From JAXDJH01 sp034663635 (GTDB lineage Bacteria > Actinomycetota > CADDZG01 > WHSQ01), in the NCBI GenBank assembly GCA_034663635.1, contig JAXDJH010000005.1:1-64000 (forward strand): DNA of 64,000 bases, read 5' to 3'. Both the position numbers and the translations under genes were made by a program. This document shows positions 34,261-42,586 of the stretch, piece after piece. Each line of letters starts with the position of its first letter. Position 1 is the first letter of the stretch. The notes beneath the pieces are model-generated. The model ran no database searches and was not told where the DNA came from. It saw only the letters and a program-made list of their open reading frames with translations.

Positions 34261-34843
34261 ACGCAGACGGAGTACGTCTGGCGAACAAAGCCCCCGACAG
34301 CAACCAACAGAAAGATCCAACCCGCAAGGGCAGCAAAGCTCGGGCGACCAACGCGACCGCGATAAGGCGCGCAAATCACGTCGTCGGCGTAGGGGCCGCT
34401 CAGGCGGTGAGCGCTCGAAGTCGCCGCTCTTGTCCGAAGATCTCGTTCGCGCCTTGCCCAAGGAACGGCCCGAGACCCTCACGCTTCCGCCGGATGGAGC
34501 CATCCTCGAAGACGTGATCGGTGAACTCCAGTCCGTATGGGGCGTCCCTCAATATCCGCAGGAATACAGGATCACTGTGAAAGTCGCGGAGGAACGAGAA
34601 GCGCGATCCGAACCGGTCAGCCAGGAAGGATCACCTTCGCCTGGAGCGCCGCCACCTCCTTCGTCCACGGATGGACCTAAGCGTGAGAAGGCTCCGGCGG
34701 CGCCGATGCTGCGCGGACCGGACGATCCTCAGAGGGAGAAGGCTCCCGGTCGCAAACGGCGCCGGAGGCGACGCGGCCGCGGCGGCGGGGGAGCGCCCGG
34801 AGGCAACGGCGGTAGTGGAGGTAGTGGACCGAGCGCGACCTAG
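34232..34843 (+). CDS. Hypothetical Arg-rich, disordered protein
   Basis: I do not recognise a family. The 203-residue product starts with nine arginines in a row (SQPRRRRRRRRRSTS), has a second Arg cluster near 50, a short ordered-looking middle (LLSEDLVRALPKERPETLTLPPDGAILEDVIGELQSVWGVP) and a second basic, Gly-rich end (GRKRRRRRRGRGGGG). The charge pattern suggests RNA or ribosome binding, which would fit its overlap (29 bases) with rsfS, but that is inference. ATG 34232 has GAGGAAAA upstream. Its stop shares the CTAG with the convergent arsC. Confidence 0.6.
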   Translation: MSQPRRRRRRRRRSTSGEQSPRQQPTERSNPQGQQSSGDQRDRDKARKSRRRRRGRSGGERSKSPLLSEDLVRALPKERPETLTLPPDGAILEDVIGELQSVWGVPQYPQEYRITVKVAEEREARSEPVSQEGSPSPGAPPPPSSTDGPKREKAPAAPMLRGPDDPQREKAPGRKRRRRRRGRGGGGAPGGNGGSGGSGPSAT

Positions 34844-35247
34844 CGCGCGTCGAGCTCTTTGATCAGCTCGGCGACGCGGGACGCGATGTCGTCCCTGATC
34901 GCACGCACCACTTCCGGAGACTGTCCTTTCGGATCCTCGAGTTGCCAATCTTCCAGAGGGACCCTGAGAGCCGGACACGCCTCCTCGACATTGCACCCCA
35001 TGCCGACCACGCGCTCCGCGCTGTCGGCCAGCTCGGCTGTTAAAAGCGTTCCGGGCCGGTCCGTCAGCTCGAGGCCGAGCTCGGCCATCGCAGCTACCAC
35101 CTCGGGATGAGGGTGGTCGGCCGGGATGGTTCCGGCGCTGCGGGCCAAGTAGCGACCCTCAGACGCCTGTTCGAAGAGCGCCTCGGCCATGCGCGAACGC
35201 CCTGCGTTGTGTACGCAAACGAATAGCACGTACGGGTCGTCAGACAC
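34840..35247 (-). CDS. arsC: Arsenate reductase, thioredoxin-coupled LMW-phosphatase type
   Basis: The 135-residue enzyme reduces arsenate to arsenite. The phosphatase loop CVHNAGRS has nucleophile Cys11. Cys85 and Cys91 (MGCNVEEACP) form the disulfide relay, closely matching Cys10/82/89 of Staphylococcus aureus ArsC. It is the last gene of the leftward ars operon and overlaps arsM by eight bases. Confidence 0.95.
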   Translation of the reverse strand: MSDDPYVLFVCVHNAGRSRMAEALFEQASEGRYLARSAGTIPADHPHPEVVAAMAELGLELTDRPGTLLTAELADSAERVVGMGCNVEEACPALRVPLEDWQLEDPKGQSPEVVRAIRDDIASRVAELIKELDAR

Positions 35248-36004
35248 TTGGCCGCGATGCTTTCACGATCGCGCTGAACATCCCTTCGGCGACGGCGTGA
35301 GTGGGGGAGATCGATACGTCGATGAACCCGGCCTTGCGCAACCCGGTCTCGTACTCGGAGAAGGACAAAGCCCCGGCGATGCAGCCGACGTAACTTCCGC
35401 GCTCGGCCCGTTCGGCTGGCGTCAATGCATCCGACGAGACGACATCGCTGACTCCGACGCGACCACCGGGCCGCAAGACTCGGGCCATCTCGTCGAACAC
35501 TTTCTGCTTGTCGGCAGAGAGGTTGATCACGCAGTTGGAGATGACGACGTCGACGGTGGAGTCGGGGAGTGGGACCTCCTCGATGTAGCCCTTGAGGAAC
35601 TCGACGTTGGTAACGCCGGCTTTGGTTTGATTGCTGCGCGCGAGCTCGAGCATCTCGTCGGTCATGTCGAGTCCGTAAGCCTTGCCCTCCGGCCCCACGC
35701 GCTTCGCCGACAGCAGGACGTCGATGCCCCCGCCGGAGCCGAGGTCGAGGACCGTCTCTCCCGCGCGAAGGTCCGCGACCGCTGTCGGATTGCCACAGCC
35801 GAGGCTCGCTAGAACGGCTTCTTGGGGGAGATCCCCGCGCTCGATCTCGTTGTATAGCTTGGAACCGAACACCGGTGCATCGACGGCTTCGACGGCTGAG
35901 CCCCCGCAGCAACTGGAGTCACAGCACTCCGCGGCCTGCCCCGACTCGACCGAGCGTGCCGCCTCGGCGTAACGCTCGCGAACCTCTTCTCTGATCTCGG
36001 TCAT
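35240..36004 (-). CDS. arsM: Arsenite S-adenosylmethionine methyltransferase
   Basis: The 254-residue enzyme methylates arsenite. The SAM-binding motif VLDLGSGGG lies at 85-93. Cys70, Cys158 (SNCVINL) and Cys208 (YVGCIAG) match the conserved arsenic-binding cysteines of ArsM. An additional CC-x3-CC cluster (27-33) in the N-terminus is common in the family. ATG 36004 overlaps the arsR stop (ATGA). With arsC it would turn arsenate into methylated arsenic; no arsenite pump (arsB/acr3) is in the window. Confidence 0.94.
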   Translation of the reverse strand: MTEIREEVRERYAEAARSVESGQAAECCDSSCCGGSAVEAVDAPVFGSKLYNEIERGDLPQEAVLASLGCGNPTAVADLRAGETVLDLGSGGGIDVLLSAKRVGPEGKAYGLDMTDEMLELARSNQTKAGVTNVEFLKGYIEEVPLPDSTVDVVISNCVINLSADKQKVFDEMARVLRPGGRVGVSDVVSSDALTPAERAERGSYVGCIAGALSFSEYETGLRKAGFIDVSISPTHAVAEGMFSAIVKASRPSV

Positions 36005-36339
36005 ACGACTACCTCCATCTTCATCACGTTGGACAACGTCTGCATCGCATTGCTATTGAGCGAGTAGTAGGCCCACGTCCCGCGCTGCTCGCGCTCGACG
36101 ATCCCCGCGTCGAGCAGCTTCTTGAGGTGAAAGCTCACGGTGGGCTGCGAGATCCCGAGCCCTTCGTTCAATTCGCACACGCACACCGAGTCCGCGGCAG
36201 TCACGAGCTGATTCACGATCCGCACGCGGTGGGGGTCCGAGAGAGCCTTGAAGAGCTTGGCGGTGGCGGCGGCCTCATCGTTCGAAAGGTTCGAAGCCGA
36301 AACGGGGGCGCAGCAAGCGATCGGAAGTTCCATGGCCAT
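36001..36339 (-). CDS. arsR: ArsR-family arsenic-responsive repressor
   Basis: The 112-residue winged-helix repressor controls the operon. CVCELNE (Cys53, Cys55) is the arsenite-sensing site at the start of the DNA-binding helix region, and GISQPTVSFHLKKLLDAGIVE is the recognition helix-turn-helix. An N-terminal ACC pair (Cys9-Cys10) may add a ligand. ATG 36339 has GGAG about eight bases upstream. Its own promoter and palindromic operators lie directly upstream, so it should repress itself, arsM and arsC. Confidence 0.93.
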   Translation of the reverse strand: MAMELPIACCAPVSASNLSNDEAAATAKLFKALSDPHRVRIVNQLVTAADSVCVCELNEGLGISQPTVSFHLKKLLDAGIVEREQRGTWAYYSLNSNAMQTLSNVMKMEVVV

Positions 36340-36350
36340 AGCCCATCTCC

Positions 36351-36400
36351 TGTATCGACGTTTATCGATGCAGGCTAGGCCCTATATCGATATCTGTCAA
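36351..36400 (-). promoter_or_regulatory. arsR promoter with ArsR operator palindromes
   Basis: On the minus strand TTGACA (36395-36400) and TAGCCT (36372-36377) are separated by exactly 17 bases. The spacer holds the palindrome ATATCGATAT (36384-36393), and a second related site (TATCGA/ATCGAT, 36351-36370) lies between the -10 and the ribosome binding site. This layout fits ArsR blocking RNA polymerase. Confidence 0.75.
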
Positions 36401-36874
36401 TACAACGAGTCGAGACCCGGCAGTTCGGGGGTGGAAGGCGCTTCGGACGGCCTGATCAAAGGATGCGATTCGACGACCTGAGAATCCCTGGACAGGAGGT
36501 AGGGAGCCGCCCATCTGATCCCTGATGCTTGTCCGTTTCGAGCGGGCTCGAGGCGCAGATGGGCACCTCTTGTGGGCACGTCTCCCACAGGGACCAGATA
36601 CACCTCGGCTCGGTCGTGGCAGTACACGCCGAAAAAGTCCACGTCCTCGCGGTAATCCAAGAGCGAGGAGCGCCCGACACTATGGGTACGAAAAGGCCAG
36701 CGCGCCGTCGCGAACCCGACCACTCTTGCTCTGCACCTTTACCAGCCGGTTGGCTTCCTCGTAAGCGAGGTCGTAGCGGCGTGGTCCGAACGGGATCAAC
36801 ATCCGTTTGCCGGCCCCGGCTAGGGCGGCCAGGATTGCCGCCTCTGCTCGCTCTCCAATCTCCGAAGGCAACAT
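36397..36874 (-). pseudogene. Frameshifted PD-(D/E)XK endonuclease (PDDEXK_5-like)
   Basis: Two adjacent frames together give one protein of the small PD-(D/E)XK family often labelled group I intron endonuclease-like. The first part has GERAEAAILAALAGAGKRML, PFGPRRYDLAYEE and VKVQSKSGR (the D...QxK core). The second has YREDVDFFGVYCHDRAEVYLVPVGDV and LRLEPARNGQASGIRWA. The frames join exactly if one base is removed from the run of four A at 36691-36694 (minus-strand GGCCTTTTCG). This is either a true one-base insertion or a sequencing error. ATG 36874 is the likely start; a TTG at 36904 is in frame. The 3' end reaches into the ars promoter. Confidence 0.75.
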
Positions 36875-36935
36875 GGGCTGGAGACTAGAGATCGGGTGTG
36901 ACAAATCGGCCGGACCGTCGGCGAGGACGAACCTT

Positions 36936-36941
36936 TACACT
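36936..36941 (+). promoter_or_regulatory. -10 element (TACACT) of tRNA-Ala
   Basis: TACACT ends nine bases before the mature tRNA 5' end, giving a leader of only a few bases. Confidence 0.45.
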
Positions 36942-36950
36942 GCCGACTTC

Positions 36951-37026
36951 GGGCCCGTAGCTCAATTGGTAGAGCGTCTGACTGGCAGTCAGGAGGTCGT
37001 CGGTTCGATTCCGACCGGGTCCACCA
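36951..37026 (+). tRNA. tRNA-Ala (anticodon GGC)
   Basis: The 76-base cloverleaf has acceptor GGGCCCG/CGGGTCC with the G3-U70 identity pair of alanine tRNAs, anticodon stem TCTGA/TCAGG with loop CTGGCAG (anticodon GGC), T arm GTCGG-TTCGATT-CCGAC, discriminator A and encoded CCA. Confidence 0.98.
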
Positions 37027-37049
37027 CCACGTTTTATAGCTTCACACGA

Positions 37050-37994
37050 TCAGGCCTTCGGTAGTCCGGCGAAGCGCGGCCGCACCTTCACGACCAGTAG
37101 CAGAACTATCGCCAACATGATGGCCATCGGGATAACGAATCCGGCTCCGACGATCACTGAGGTGAGAACGCCGGTGGCGACCGCGAGTGCGCGCTTCCAA
37201 GCCTTTTGAATGACCCCCGCTTTCGTGGGAACCGCACTGATCTCTGCGATCCCGACCGTGATCGTGCCAAGGTCGGTTAGGTCGCCGAGGTAGTTCAGGC
37301 GGCCTTTGATCTGCTCGATGTCCAACTGCACCCGCTGCAGTTCGCTCTGGACCTTTAGCGTGTCGGAAACGGAGACCGCGTCGTTCATCAGTCTCCGCAG
37401 AACGCGCTCCTGGGATTCGAGGTTCCGCAGACGGGCTTCGAGGTCGACGAACTCTTGAGAGACGTCGACGCCGGAGATGTTCTCGCTCTGGAGGTCACCG
37501 AGGTCGTGCAGATCAGCGAGCGCCGACTCGAAAGACTCGGCGGGGATGCGCAAGACGACGGAGCCACGCCCCCTCTCGCGGTCCGAGACATCTGTAGTCA
37601 CGACGAAGCCTCCGTAACGCTCCGCGACCGACACTGCGTCTCGAACTGAATCCTTGAATTCGCCATCCGGAACTTCCACCGAGAGATCTGCGGTCTTGAT
37701 CACCGACTGGCCGATGCCGGGAAGGGAGACCGAAGACGAAAGGTTGCTGGTTGAACTCTCGAGCGCGGGAGCACCGATCGGAACCGGCACGTCTCCCGCG
37801 GGGATCTCGCCCGACAGGCCCTTCAAAGAGTCACTCGACGCGCGGTGAGCCGCAGTGCCACCATCCCCGGTACTGCCTGAGGTGTCGGCCTCGCTCTGAG
37901 GGAGGGCCAGGTTGTCGGCCCCCGAGCACGCGCCGACCAAAGCCGACACAACCGCTAGAACCGCAAACCCCATCAAGAATCGTCGAGCTTTCAT
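37050..37994 (-). CDS. DUF4349 lipoprotein
   Basis: The 314-residue protein has a lipoprotein signal with lipobox LVGAC (Cys23), a linker, and a DUF4349 domain (about 100-300): IKTADLSVEV, YGGFVVTTDVSD, VVLRIPAESFESALADL, then a coiled-coil part (FVDLEARLRNLESQERVL) and a C-terminal membrane helix (about 278-302) with a basic tail. The family is common in Gram-positive envelopes and has no known function. ATG 37994 has AGGAGG upstream. It is divergent from the next lipoprotein gene. Confidence 0.88.
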   Translation of the reverse strand: MKARRFLMGFAVLAVVSALVGACSGADNLALPQSEADTSGSTGDGGTAAHRASSDSLKGLSGEIPAGDVPVPIGAPALESSTSNLSSSVSLPGIGQSVIKTADLSVEVPDGEFKDSVRDAVSVAERYGGFVVTTDVSDRERGRGSVVLRIPAESFESALADLHDLGDLQSENISGVDVSQEFVDLEARLRNLESQERVLRRLMNDAVSVSDTLKVQSELQRVQLDIEQIKGRLNYLGDLTDLGTITVGIAEISAVPTKAGVIQKAWKRALAVATGVLTSVIVGAGFVIPMAIMLAIVLLLVVKVRPRFAGLPKA

Positions 37995-38060
37995 TGGAAC
38001 CTCCTGGATCGTCCGCTTGCCCCTATGACGGGTAACAAGACCTCAGAGGTTCCCCGCACC

Positions 38061-38066
38061 TACGAT
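38061..38066 (+). promoter_or_regulatory. -10 element (TACGAT) of the lipoprotein gene
   Basis: TACGAT ends seven bases before ATG 38073, again the leaderless spacing. Confidence 0.45.
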
Positions 38067-38072
38067 TGGTTG

Positions 38073-38867
38073 ATGAGACACCGGCGGATGGCTGCGTCGA
38101 TTGCGCTGCTCACGGTTATCGTTACCGCTGCCTGTTCGAGCGACCCCGGCCCCCAACCCCTCGAGCCGTCGCCGGCGGTCGTGACCGAGACGCCATCCGG
38201 ATCGCCAACCCCGTCCGCGAGCCAAACGCTGGAAGCGACGTGCGACGCCTCGGATCCAGCCCTCTTGAGCGGCCAAACCCAGGGACGCTTGACCGGCGAC
38301 GTCGACGGAGACGGAACCGACGACGAGGTGAGCGTCGCGCTCGACCCCTCGGGCGAGCCGGGATGTCGCAGCTTCATCGTGGTCGAAACGTCAAGCGGGA
38401 CGTTCGTCGCCCCCACCGACCCCGACGGATCGATGGCCGGGTTCGAGCCGCAGCTCCGAGCCCTCGTTCAAGCCGACGACCAACCGGGATCGGAGATAGT
38501 CGCGCAGGTCCTTGCCGGGGCCTCCACTCAGTTCATCGCGATGTTCACGCTCCACGATGGGGCGCTCGCCCGAGTCAGCGTGGAACCCGTCGGCGCGTTC
38601 GGCGATATCGCCGACCTCTTTCCCTACGGCGGAAGCGTCGGTCACATGGAGGCTTCGGACTGCGCCGCCGACGGCCGGATCGTCATCTCGGCCGCGACGC
38701 CCGCCGGGGGAAGCGGTGAACGCTACGAGGTACAGCGAGTCTTCCTCCGTTTCGAAGGCTCCGAGCTGATTCAGGACGAGGTCGAAAAGCAGGTCGTGTC
38801 GGTGTTCAAGATCGAAGAGTTGCCGGAGTATCGAAGCTCTCCCTTCGGCTCCTGCCCGACCTCGTAG
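38073..38867 (+). CDS. Putative lipoprotein with EF-hand-like DVDGDGTDD motif
   Basis: I do not recognise a named family. The 264-residue product has a lipoprotein signal with Cys21 (VTAACSS), a Pro/Ser/Thr-rich linker, and a folded domain with GDVDGDGTDDEVSVAL, a calcium-binding dockerin/FG-GAP-like loop. FRFEGSELIQDE-type strands follow near the end. It resembles bacterial lipoproteins that carry a single integrin-like repeat. ATG 38073 was preferred over the upstream in-frame start at 38025 because a -10 (TACGAT) lies between them and the signal peptide then begins MRHRRMAAS. Confidence 0.7.
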   Translation: MRHRRMAASIALLTVIVTAACSSDPGPQPLEPSPAVVTETPSGSPTPSASQTLEATCDASDPALLSGQTQGRLTGDVDGDGTDDEVSVALDPSGEPGCRSFIVVETSSGTFVAPTDPDGSMAGFEPQLRALVQADDQPGSEIVAQVLAGASTQFIAMFTLHDGALARVSVEPVGAFGDIADLFPYGGSVGHMEASDCAADGRIVISAATPAGGSGERYEVQRVFLRFEGSELIQDEVEKQVVSVFKIEELPEYRSSPFGSCPTS

Positions 38868-38870
38868 GGT
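38865..38870 (+). promoter_or_regulatory. -10 element (TAGGGT) of leuS
   Basis: TAGGGT overlaps the stop codon of the lipoprotein gene and ends seven bases before GTG 38877, a leaderless start. Confidence 0.5.
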
Positions 38871-38876
38871 TCAGGC

Positions 38877-41357
38877 GTGGAACAGGAAGCTCCCGAGCGT
38901 TACGACCATCGCGCCGTCGAAGACCGCTGGACCGACGTCTGGGTCTCCGGGCGTTACTGGTCGGCACCCGACATCCCAGACCCCGCCAAGAAGATGTACG
39001 CCCTCACGATGTACCCGTACCCCTCCGGCGACATGCACATGGGCCACGTCGAGATCTTCTCGATCCACGACTCGATAGCCCGCTACAACAGGATGAAAGG
39101 GCGCGAGGTCCTGAGCCCGATCGGGTTCGACGCCTTCGGGCTCCCCGCGGAGAACGCGGCCATCAAGCGGGGCATCGATCCCAAAGAGTGGACCTACGCC
39201 AACATCGAGAAGCTCTACAACTCCGCCAAGCGGCTCGGCTGCTCGTTCGACTGGGAGCGAGTGATCCGAACCTGCGATCCCGAGTACTACAAGTGGAACC
39301 AGTGGTTCTTCCTGCGCTTCTACGAGCGCGGCCTCGCCTACAAGAAAGAGGCGCCCGTTAACTGGTGCCCCAAGGACAAGACCGTGCTCGCGAACGAGCA
39401 AGTCGTCGCCGGCAAGTGCGAGCGATGCGGCACGCCGGTCGTCAAGCGCAATCTCGCACAGTGGTTCTTCAAGATCACGGACTATGCCGACCGTTTGGTC
39501 GACGACCTCGAGCTCAACACAGGCTGGACCGAGCATCTGAAGATGCTGCAGCGCAACTGGATCGGCAGATCGTTCGGGGCCGAGGTCGAGTTCGTCATCG
39601 AAGGCGTCGACGACCCCGTGACCGTCTACACGACTCGCCCGGACACGCTGTGGGGAGCAACGTTCTTCGTGGTCGCCCCCGAACATCCTCTGGCCGACCA
39701 GATCGTCGCCGGGACCGAGTACGAAACCCAACTCCAGAAACTCCGAGATGAGGTCGCGAAGCTGACGGAGATCGATCGCACCTCGACCGACCGCGACAAG
39801 AAAGGCATCTTCCTCGGCAAGTACGCGACAAACCCGGTCAACGGCGAGCAGATCCCCGTCTGGGCGGCCGATTACGTCCTGATGGATTACGGCACCGGGG
39901 CGATCATGGCGGTGCCGGCCCACGATCAACGCGACTTCGAGTTCGCTCGTAAGTACGAGCTTCCGATCCGAGTGGTCATCGCTCCGGCCGGCGCGGACCT
40001 CGACCCCGACAAGATGACCGAGGCCCATGCGCACGACGGCGTGATGGTCAACAGCGATGGCTTCGACGGAACGCCTTCGACGGAGTCCGTCAAGAAGGTG
40101 ACCGAGTGGCTCGAGTCCAAGGGCCTGGGTCGCCACGCTAAGAACTTCCGCATCCGCGACTGGTTGATCAGCCGTCAGCGCTACTGGGGCACGCCCATTC
40201 CCATCATCTTCTGCGATGACTGTGGTGAGGTCGCGGTCCCCGACGACCAACTTCCCGTCGTGCTGCCGGAAGGCGTTGACTTCACTCCCAAGGAAGGGCT
40301 GAGCCCTCTAGCCGCAGCGGAAGAGTGGGTGAACGTCCCGTGCCCGAAGTGCGGGAAGCCGGCGCGGCGCGAACCCGACACCATGGACACGTTCGTCGAC
40401 TCGGCTTGGTACTACCACCGCTACACCGATCCTTTCAACGACGAGGTTCCGTTCGATGTGAAGAAGTCGGCAGCTTGGATGCCGATCGATCAATACTCGG
40501 GTGGCATCGAGCATGCGGTCCTGCACCTCATCTACGCGCGCTTCTTCCAGAAGGTGCTCGTGGATATGGGCATGGCCAAGGACCCCGAGCCGTTCCCTCA
40601 TCTGCTCAACCAGGGAATCATCACGATGGGCGGCAAGCGGATGTCCAAGTCCCGCGGCAACATCGTCGAGCCGCAGGAGGCGTTCGAGCTCTACGGCTCC
40701 GACGCATTGCGACTGTTCATGTTGTTCTCCGGCCCCCCCGAAGCTCCCTACGACTGGCCCGAGGAAGGCGTCACCGCGATCGGGCGAGTTACCCACCCTT
40801 GGGTGCAACGCGTCTGGCGTCTATGCGAGGAAAGCCGAGACGCCGACGGCACGGGAGCCGAGGGCCCGGCTGAGGAAGCTCTCCGGAAGCAGATCCATCG
40901 AACCATCAAGGTGGTCACCGACGACTACGAGAGTTTCTCGTTCAACACGGCGATCGCGCGTCTGATGGAGCTCGTCAACGCGGCCTACAAGTACAAGGCC
41001 GACGGTGGCTCGCACGGCGATGTCCTCCGAGACCTCATCGACGCGCTATTGAAGCTCCTCGCTCCGATGGCTCCTTACATCACGGAGGAGCAGTGGACGA
41101 GGCTGGGCCACGAGAGCTCGATCCATTTCGAGCCGTGGCCCACCTACGACCCAGCACTCGCGACTGAGGAAAAGGTAACGATGGTCGTTCAGGTCAACGG
41201 CAAAGTTAGAGACACGATCGATGTCTCGCCCGACATCTCCGAAGACGATGCGGTGAAGCTCGCACTCGGCTCCGACAAAGTGAAGGCCGCCCTTAACGGC
41301 GGAGAACCCAGCCGTGTGATCACGAAACTCCCGAGGATGGTCTCGCTGGTCGCCTAG
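38877..41357 (+). CDS. leuS: Leucyl-tRNA synthetase
   Basis: The 826-residue class I enzyme charges tRNA-Leu. The HIGH motif reads HMGH (54-57, in PYPSGDMHMGH), and KMSKS reads RMSKS (about 588-592). The editing domain (TTRPDTLWGATFFV, MAVPAHDQRDFEFA) and zinc-like CDDCG/CPKCG cysteines are present. Length is normal for a bacterial LeuRS. The GTG start follows a TAGGGT -10. Its TAG shares the four bases CTAG with the convergent acetyltransferase stop. Confidence 0.98.
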   Translation: MEQEAPERYDHRAVEDRWTDVWVSGRYWSAPDIPDPAKKMYALTMYPYPSGDMHMGHVEIFSIHDSIARYNRMKGREVLSPIGFDAFGLPAENAAIKRGIDPKEWTYANIEKLYNSAKRLGCSFDWERVIRTCDPEYYKWNQWFFLRFYERGLAYKKEAPVNWCPKDKTVLANEQVVAGKCERCGTPVVKRNLAQWFFKITDYADRLVDDLELNTGWTEHLKMLQRNWIGRSFGAEVEFVIEGVDDPVTVYTTRPDTLWGATFFVVAPEHPLADQIVAGTEYETQLQKLRDEVAKLTEIDRTSTDRDKKGIFLGKYATNPVNGEQIPVWAADYVLMDYGTGAIMAVPAHDQRDFEFARKYELPIRVVIAPAGADLDPDKMTEAHAHDGVMVNSDGFDGTPSTESVKKVTEWLESKGLGRHAKNFRIRDWLISRQRYWGTPIPIIFCDDCGEVAVPDDQLPVVLPEGVDFTPKEGLSPLAAAEEWVNVPCPKCGKPARREPDTMDTFVDSAWYYHRYTDPFNDEVPFDVKKSAAWMPIDQYSGGIEHAVLHLIYARFFQKVLVDMGMAKDPEPFPHLLNQGIITMGGKRMSKSRGNIVEPQEAFELYGSDALRLFMLFSGPPEAPYDWPEEGVTAIGRVTHPWVQRVWRLCEESRDADGTGAEGPAEEALRKQIHRTIKVVTDDYESFSFNTAIARLMELVNAAYKYKADGGSHGDVLRDLIDALLKLLAPMAPYITEEQWTRLGHESSIHFEPWPTYDPALATEEKVTMVVQVNGKVRDTIDVSPDISEDDAVKLALGSDKVKAALNGGEPSRVITKLPRMVSLVA

Positions 41358-42571
41358 AAATTCTCCGGGCACCACGGGGCGCGCGAGGTCCAGAACAGCG
41401 AATCGGCCCGGTCGAGTGCTCCCGCGCTCACCTCTTCGACTCGCATGGCGCGGGCCAGCTGGTTGAAGGTGAACTCGCCGAGGTACACGGCGCCCAGTGC
41501 ATTGACGTTCAGGCGCAAGTCGGCCTCCGCCTCGGTTGGCTCGGCCCCCGAGGAACTCACCCGGTAGCGACCTGAGTTCCATTCGCAGAAACCGTCCTCG
41601 ACTTCGATAACGACTTCGGCCTCGCCACGAAGAGAACGTGACGAGAGCGCGGCAGCAACGTCGACCAACCGGATCCACAGACTCTCGGTCGAAGCCAAAG
41701 CGAGTCGACGAGGCTCCGACGTCATCAAGGTGAGAGGGGAGTCCGATGGCAGAAACGAGCCGCGCACGCGTTCGACCAGATCGACGCCGAAGACGAAGCG
41801 CCACATCTCTCGGGCGGCCAGCGGGGTCGCAGCCACGAGCTCTTCGACCTTGAGCCACATGTTCGACGTGCCGCCGTGGGTCCATTCGGGGTACACCCTG
41901 TAGAGCACGTAGGCCTCGTCGGTGCCTTCGATGCTGAGCACTGCGCAGGTGAGGTGGTCCTTGCCCCCCTGGGCCCTCGACCAGTCGGCCAGGGTGTGCC
42001 ATTTCCACCAGTTCTCGTCGCGAGCGAGCATCCCGGGAACGTGTGGCCGGAGCTTCTCGTAGATCGATGGGACCACCTTCTCCGCTTCCTCCATCTGAAT
42101 GATTCTCGTGTTGCCCACCGGGCCGTCGTCCTCGAGGAAACGGAATCTGTCGCGTTCGACATCCATGTGGCCTTCGTTCGCCCCGAGGCCGAAACCGAAG
42201 CGCTGGTAGATGCTCTCTTCGGAGGCCCATAGCGCGGCCAGAGGCTCACCGCGGTCGTGAGCATCATCGATCAAGGCACGCATCATCGATCGCATCAACC
42301 CTCGCCGCGTATGGCTCGGCTTGACGCTGACCATCGTTACACCGGCGCATCCGACCTCACCGCCGGGCACGGTCATCGTCAGAGTGAAGTTCCCCGAAGT
42401 TCCGACCATGTCGTCGCCGTCGAAGCAGCAGAACGTCCGCTTGATATCCAGGTTCTTACCGAACCGATTGAACTGATCCGGGTGAAGAGGGTTCCCGAAC
42501 GCGCTAGTCAGGACCACCCCCATCTGGGGCAGTTCCTCCTGCGTGACGTTGCGGATGTCGATGCCCATCAT
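41354..42571 (-). CDS. Eis-like GNAT N-acetyltransferase
   Basis: The roughly 405-residue product matches the Eis family (two GNAT-type folds plus a sterol-carrier-like C-terminal domain). The acetyl-CoA loop is VSVKPSHTRRGLMRSMM, and YQRFGFG is typical. The chain ends with PWCPENF, so the C-terminal Phe carboxylate that acts as base in Eis is conserved. Family members acetylate aminoglycosides, polyamines or protein lysines; the substrate here is unknown. ATG 42571 (or 42568) is preferred over TTG 42577, because a TAGCTT -10 overlaps that TTG. Confidence 0.88.
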   Translation of the reverse strand: MMGIDIRNVTQEELPQMGVVLTSAFGNPLHPDQFNRFGKNLDIKRTFCCFDGDDMVGTSGNFTLTMTVPGGEVGCAGVTMVSVKPSHTRRGLMRSMMRALIDDAHDRGEPLAALWASEESIYQRFGFGLGANEGHMDVERDRFRFLEDDGPVGNTRIIQMEEAEKVVPSIYEKLRPHVPGMLARDENWWKWHTLADWSRAQGGKDHLTCAVLSIEGTDEAYVLYRVYPEWTHGGTSNMWLKVEELVAATPLAAREMWRFVFGVDLVERVRGSFLPSDSPLTLMTSEPRRLALASTESLWIRLVDVAAALSSRSLRGEAEVVIEVEDGFCEWNSGRYRVSSSGAEPTEAEADLRLNVNALGAVYLGEFTFNQLARAMRVEEVSAGALDRADSLFWTSRAPWCPENF

Positions 42572-42575
42572 GCGC

Positions 42576-42581
42576 AAGCTA
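42576..42581 (-). promoter_or_regulatory. -10 element (TAGCTT) of the Eis-like gene
   Basis: On the minus strand TAGCTT lies 5-8 bases before the two ATG codons at 42571 and 42568, immediately after the mscL stop. Confidence 0.4.
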
Positions 42582-42586
42582 CTGCC

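Noticed and set aside
34840..37026. Genomic island carrying the ars genes at tRNA-Ala
   Set aside because: No integrase, no direct repeat of the tRNA end, and composition like the neighbours; the nearby nuclease remnant alone is not enough.
38871..40250. 459-codon minus-strand frame opposite leuS
   Set aside because: Antisense to clear LeuRS motifs, with no recognisable domain.
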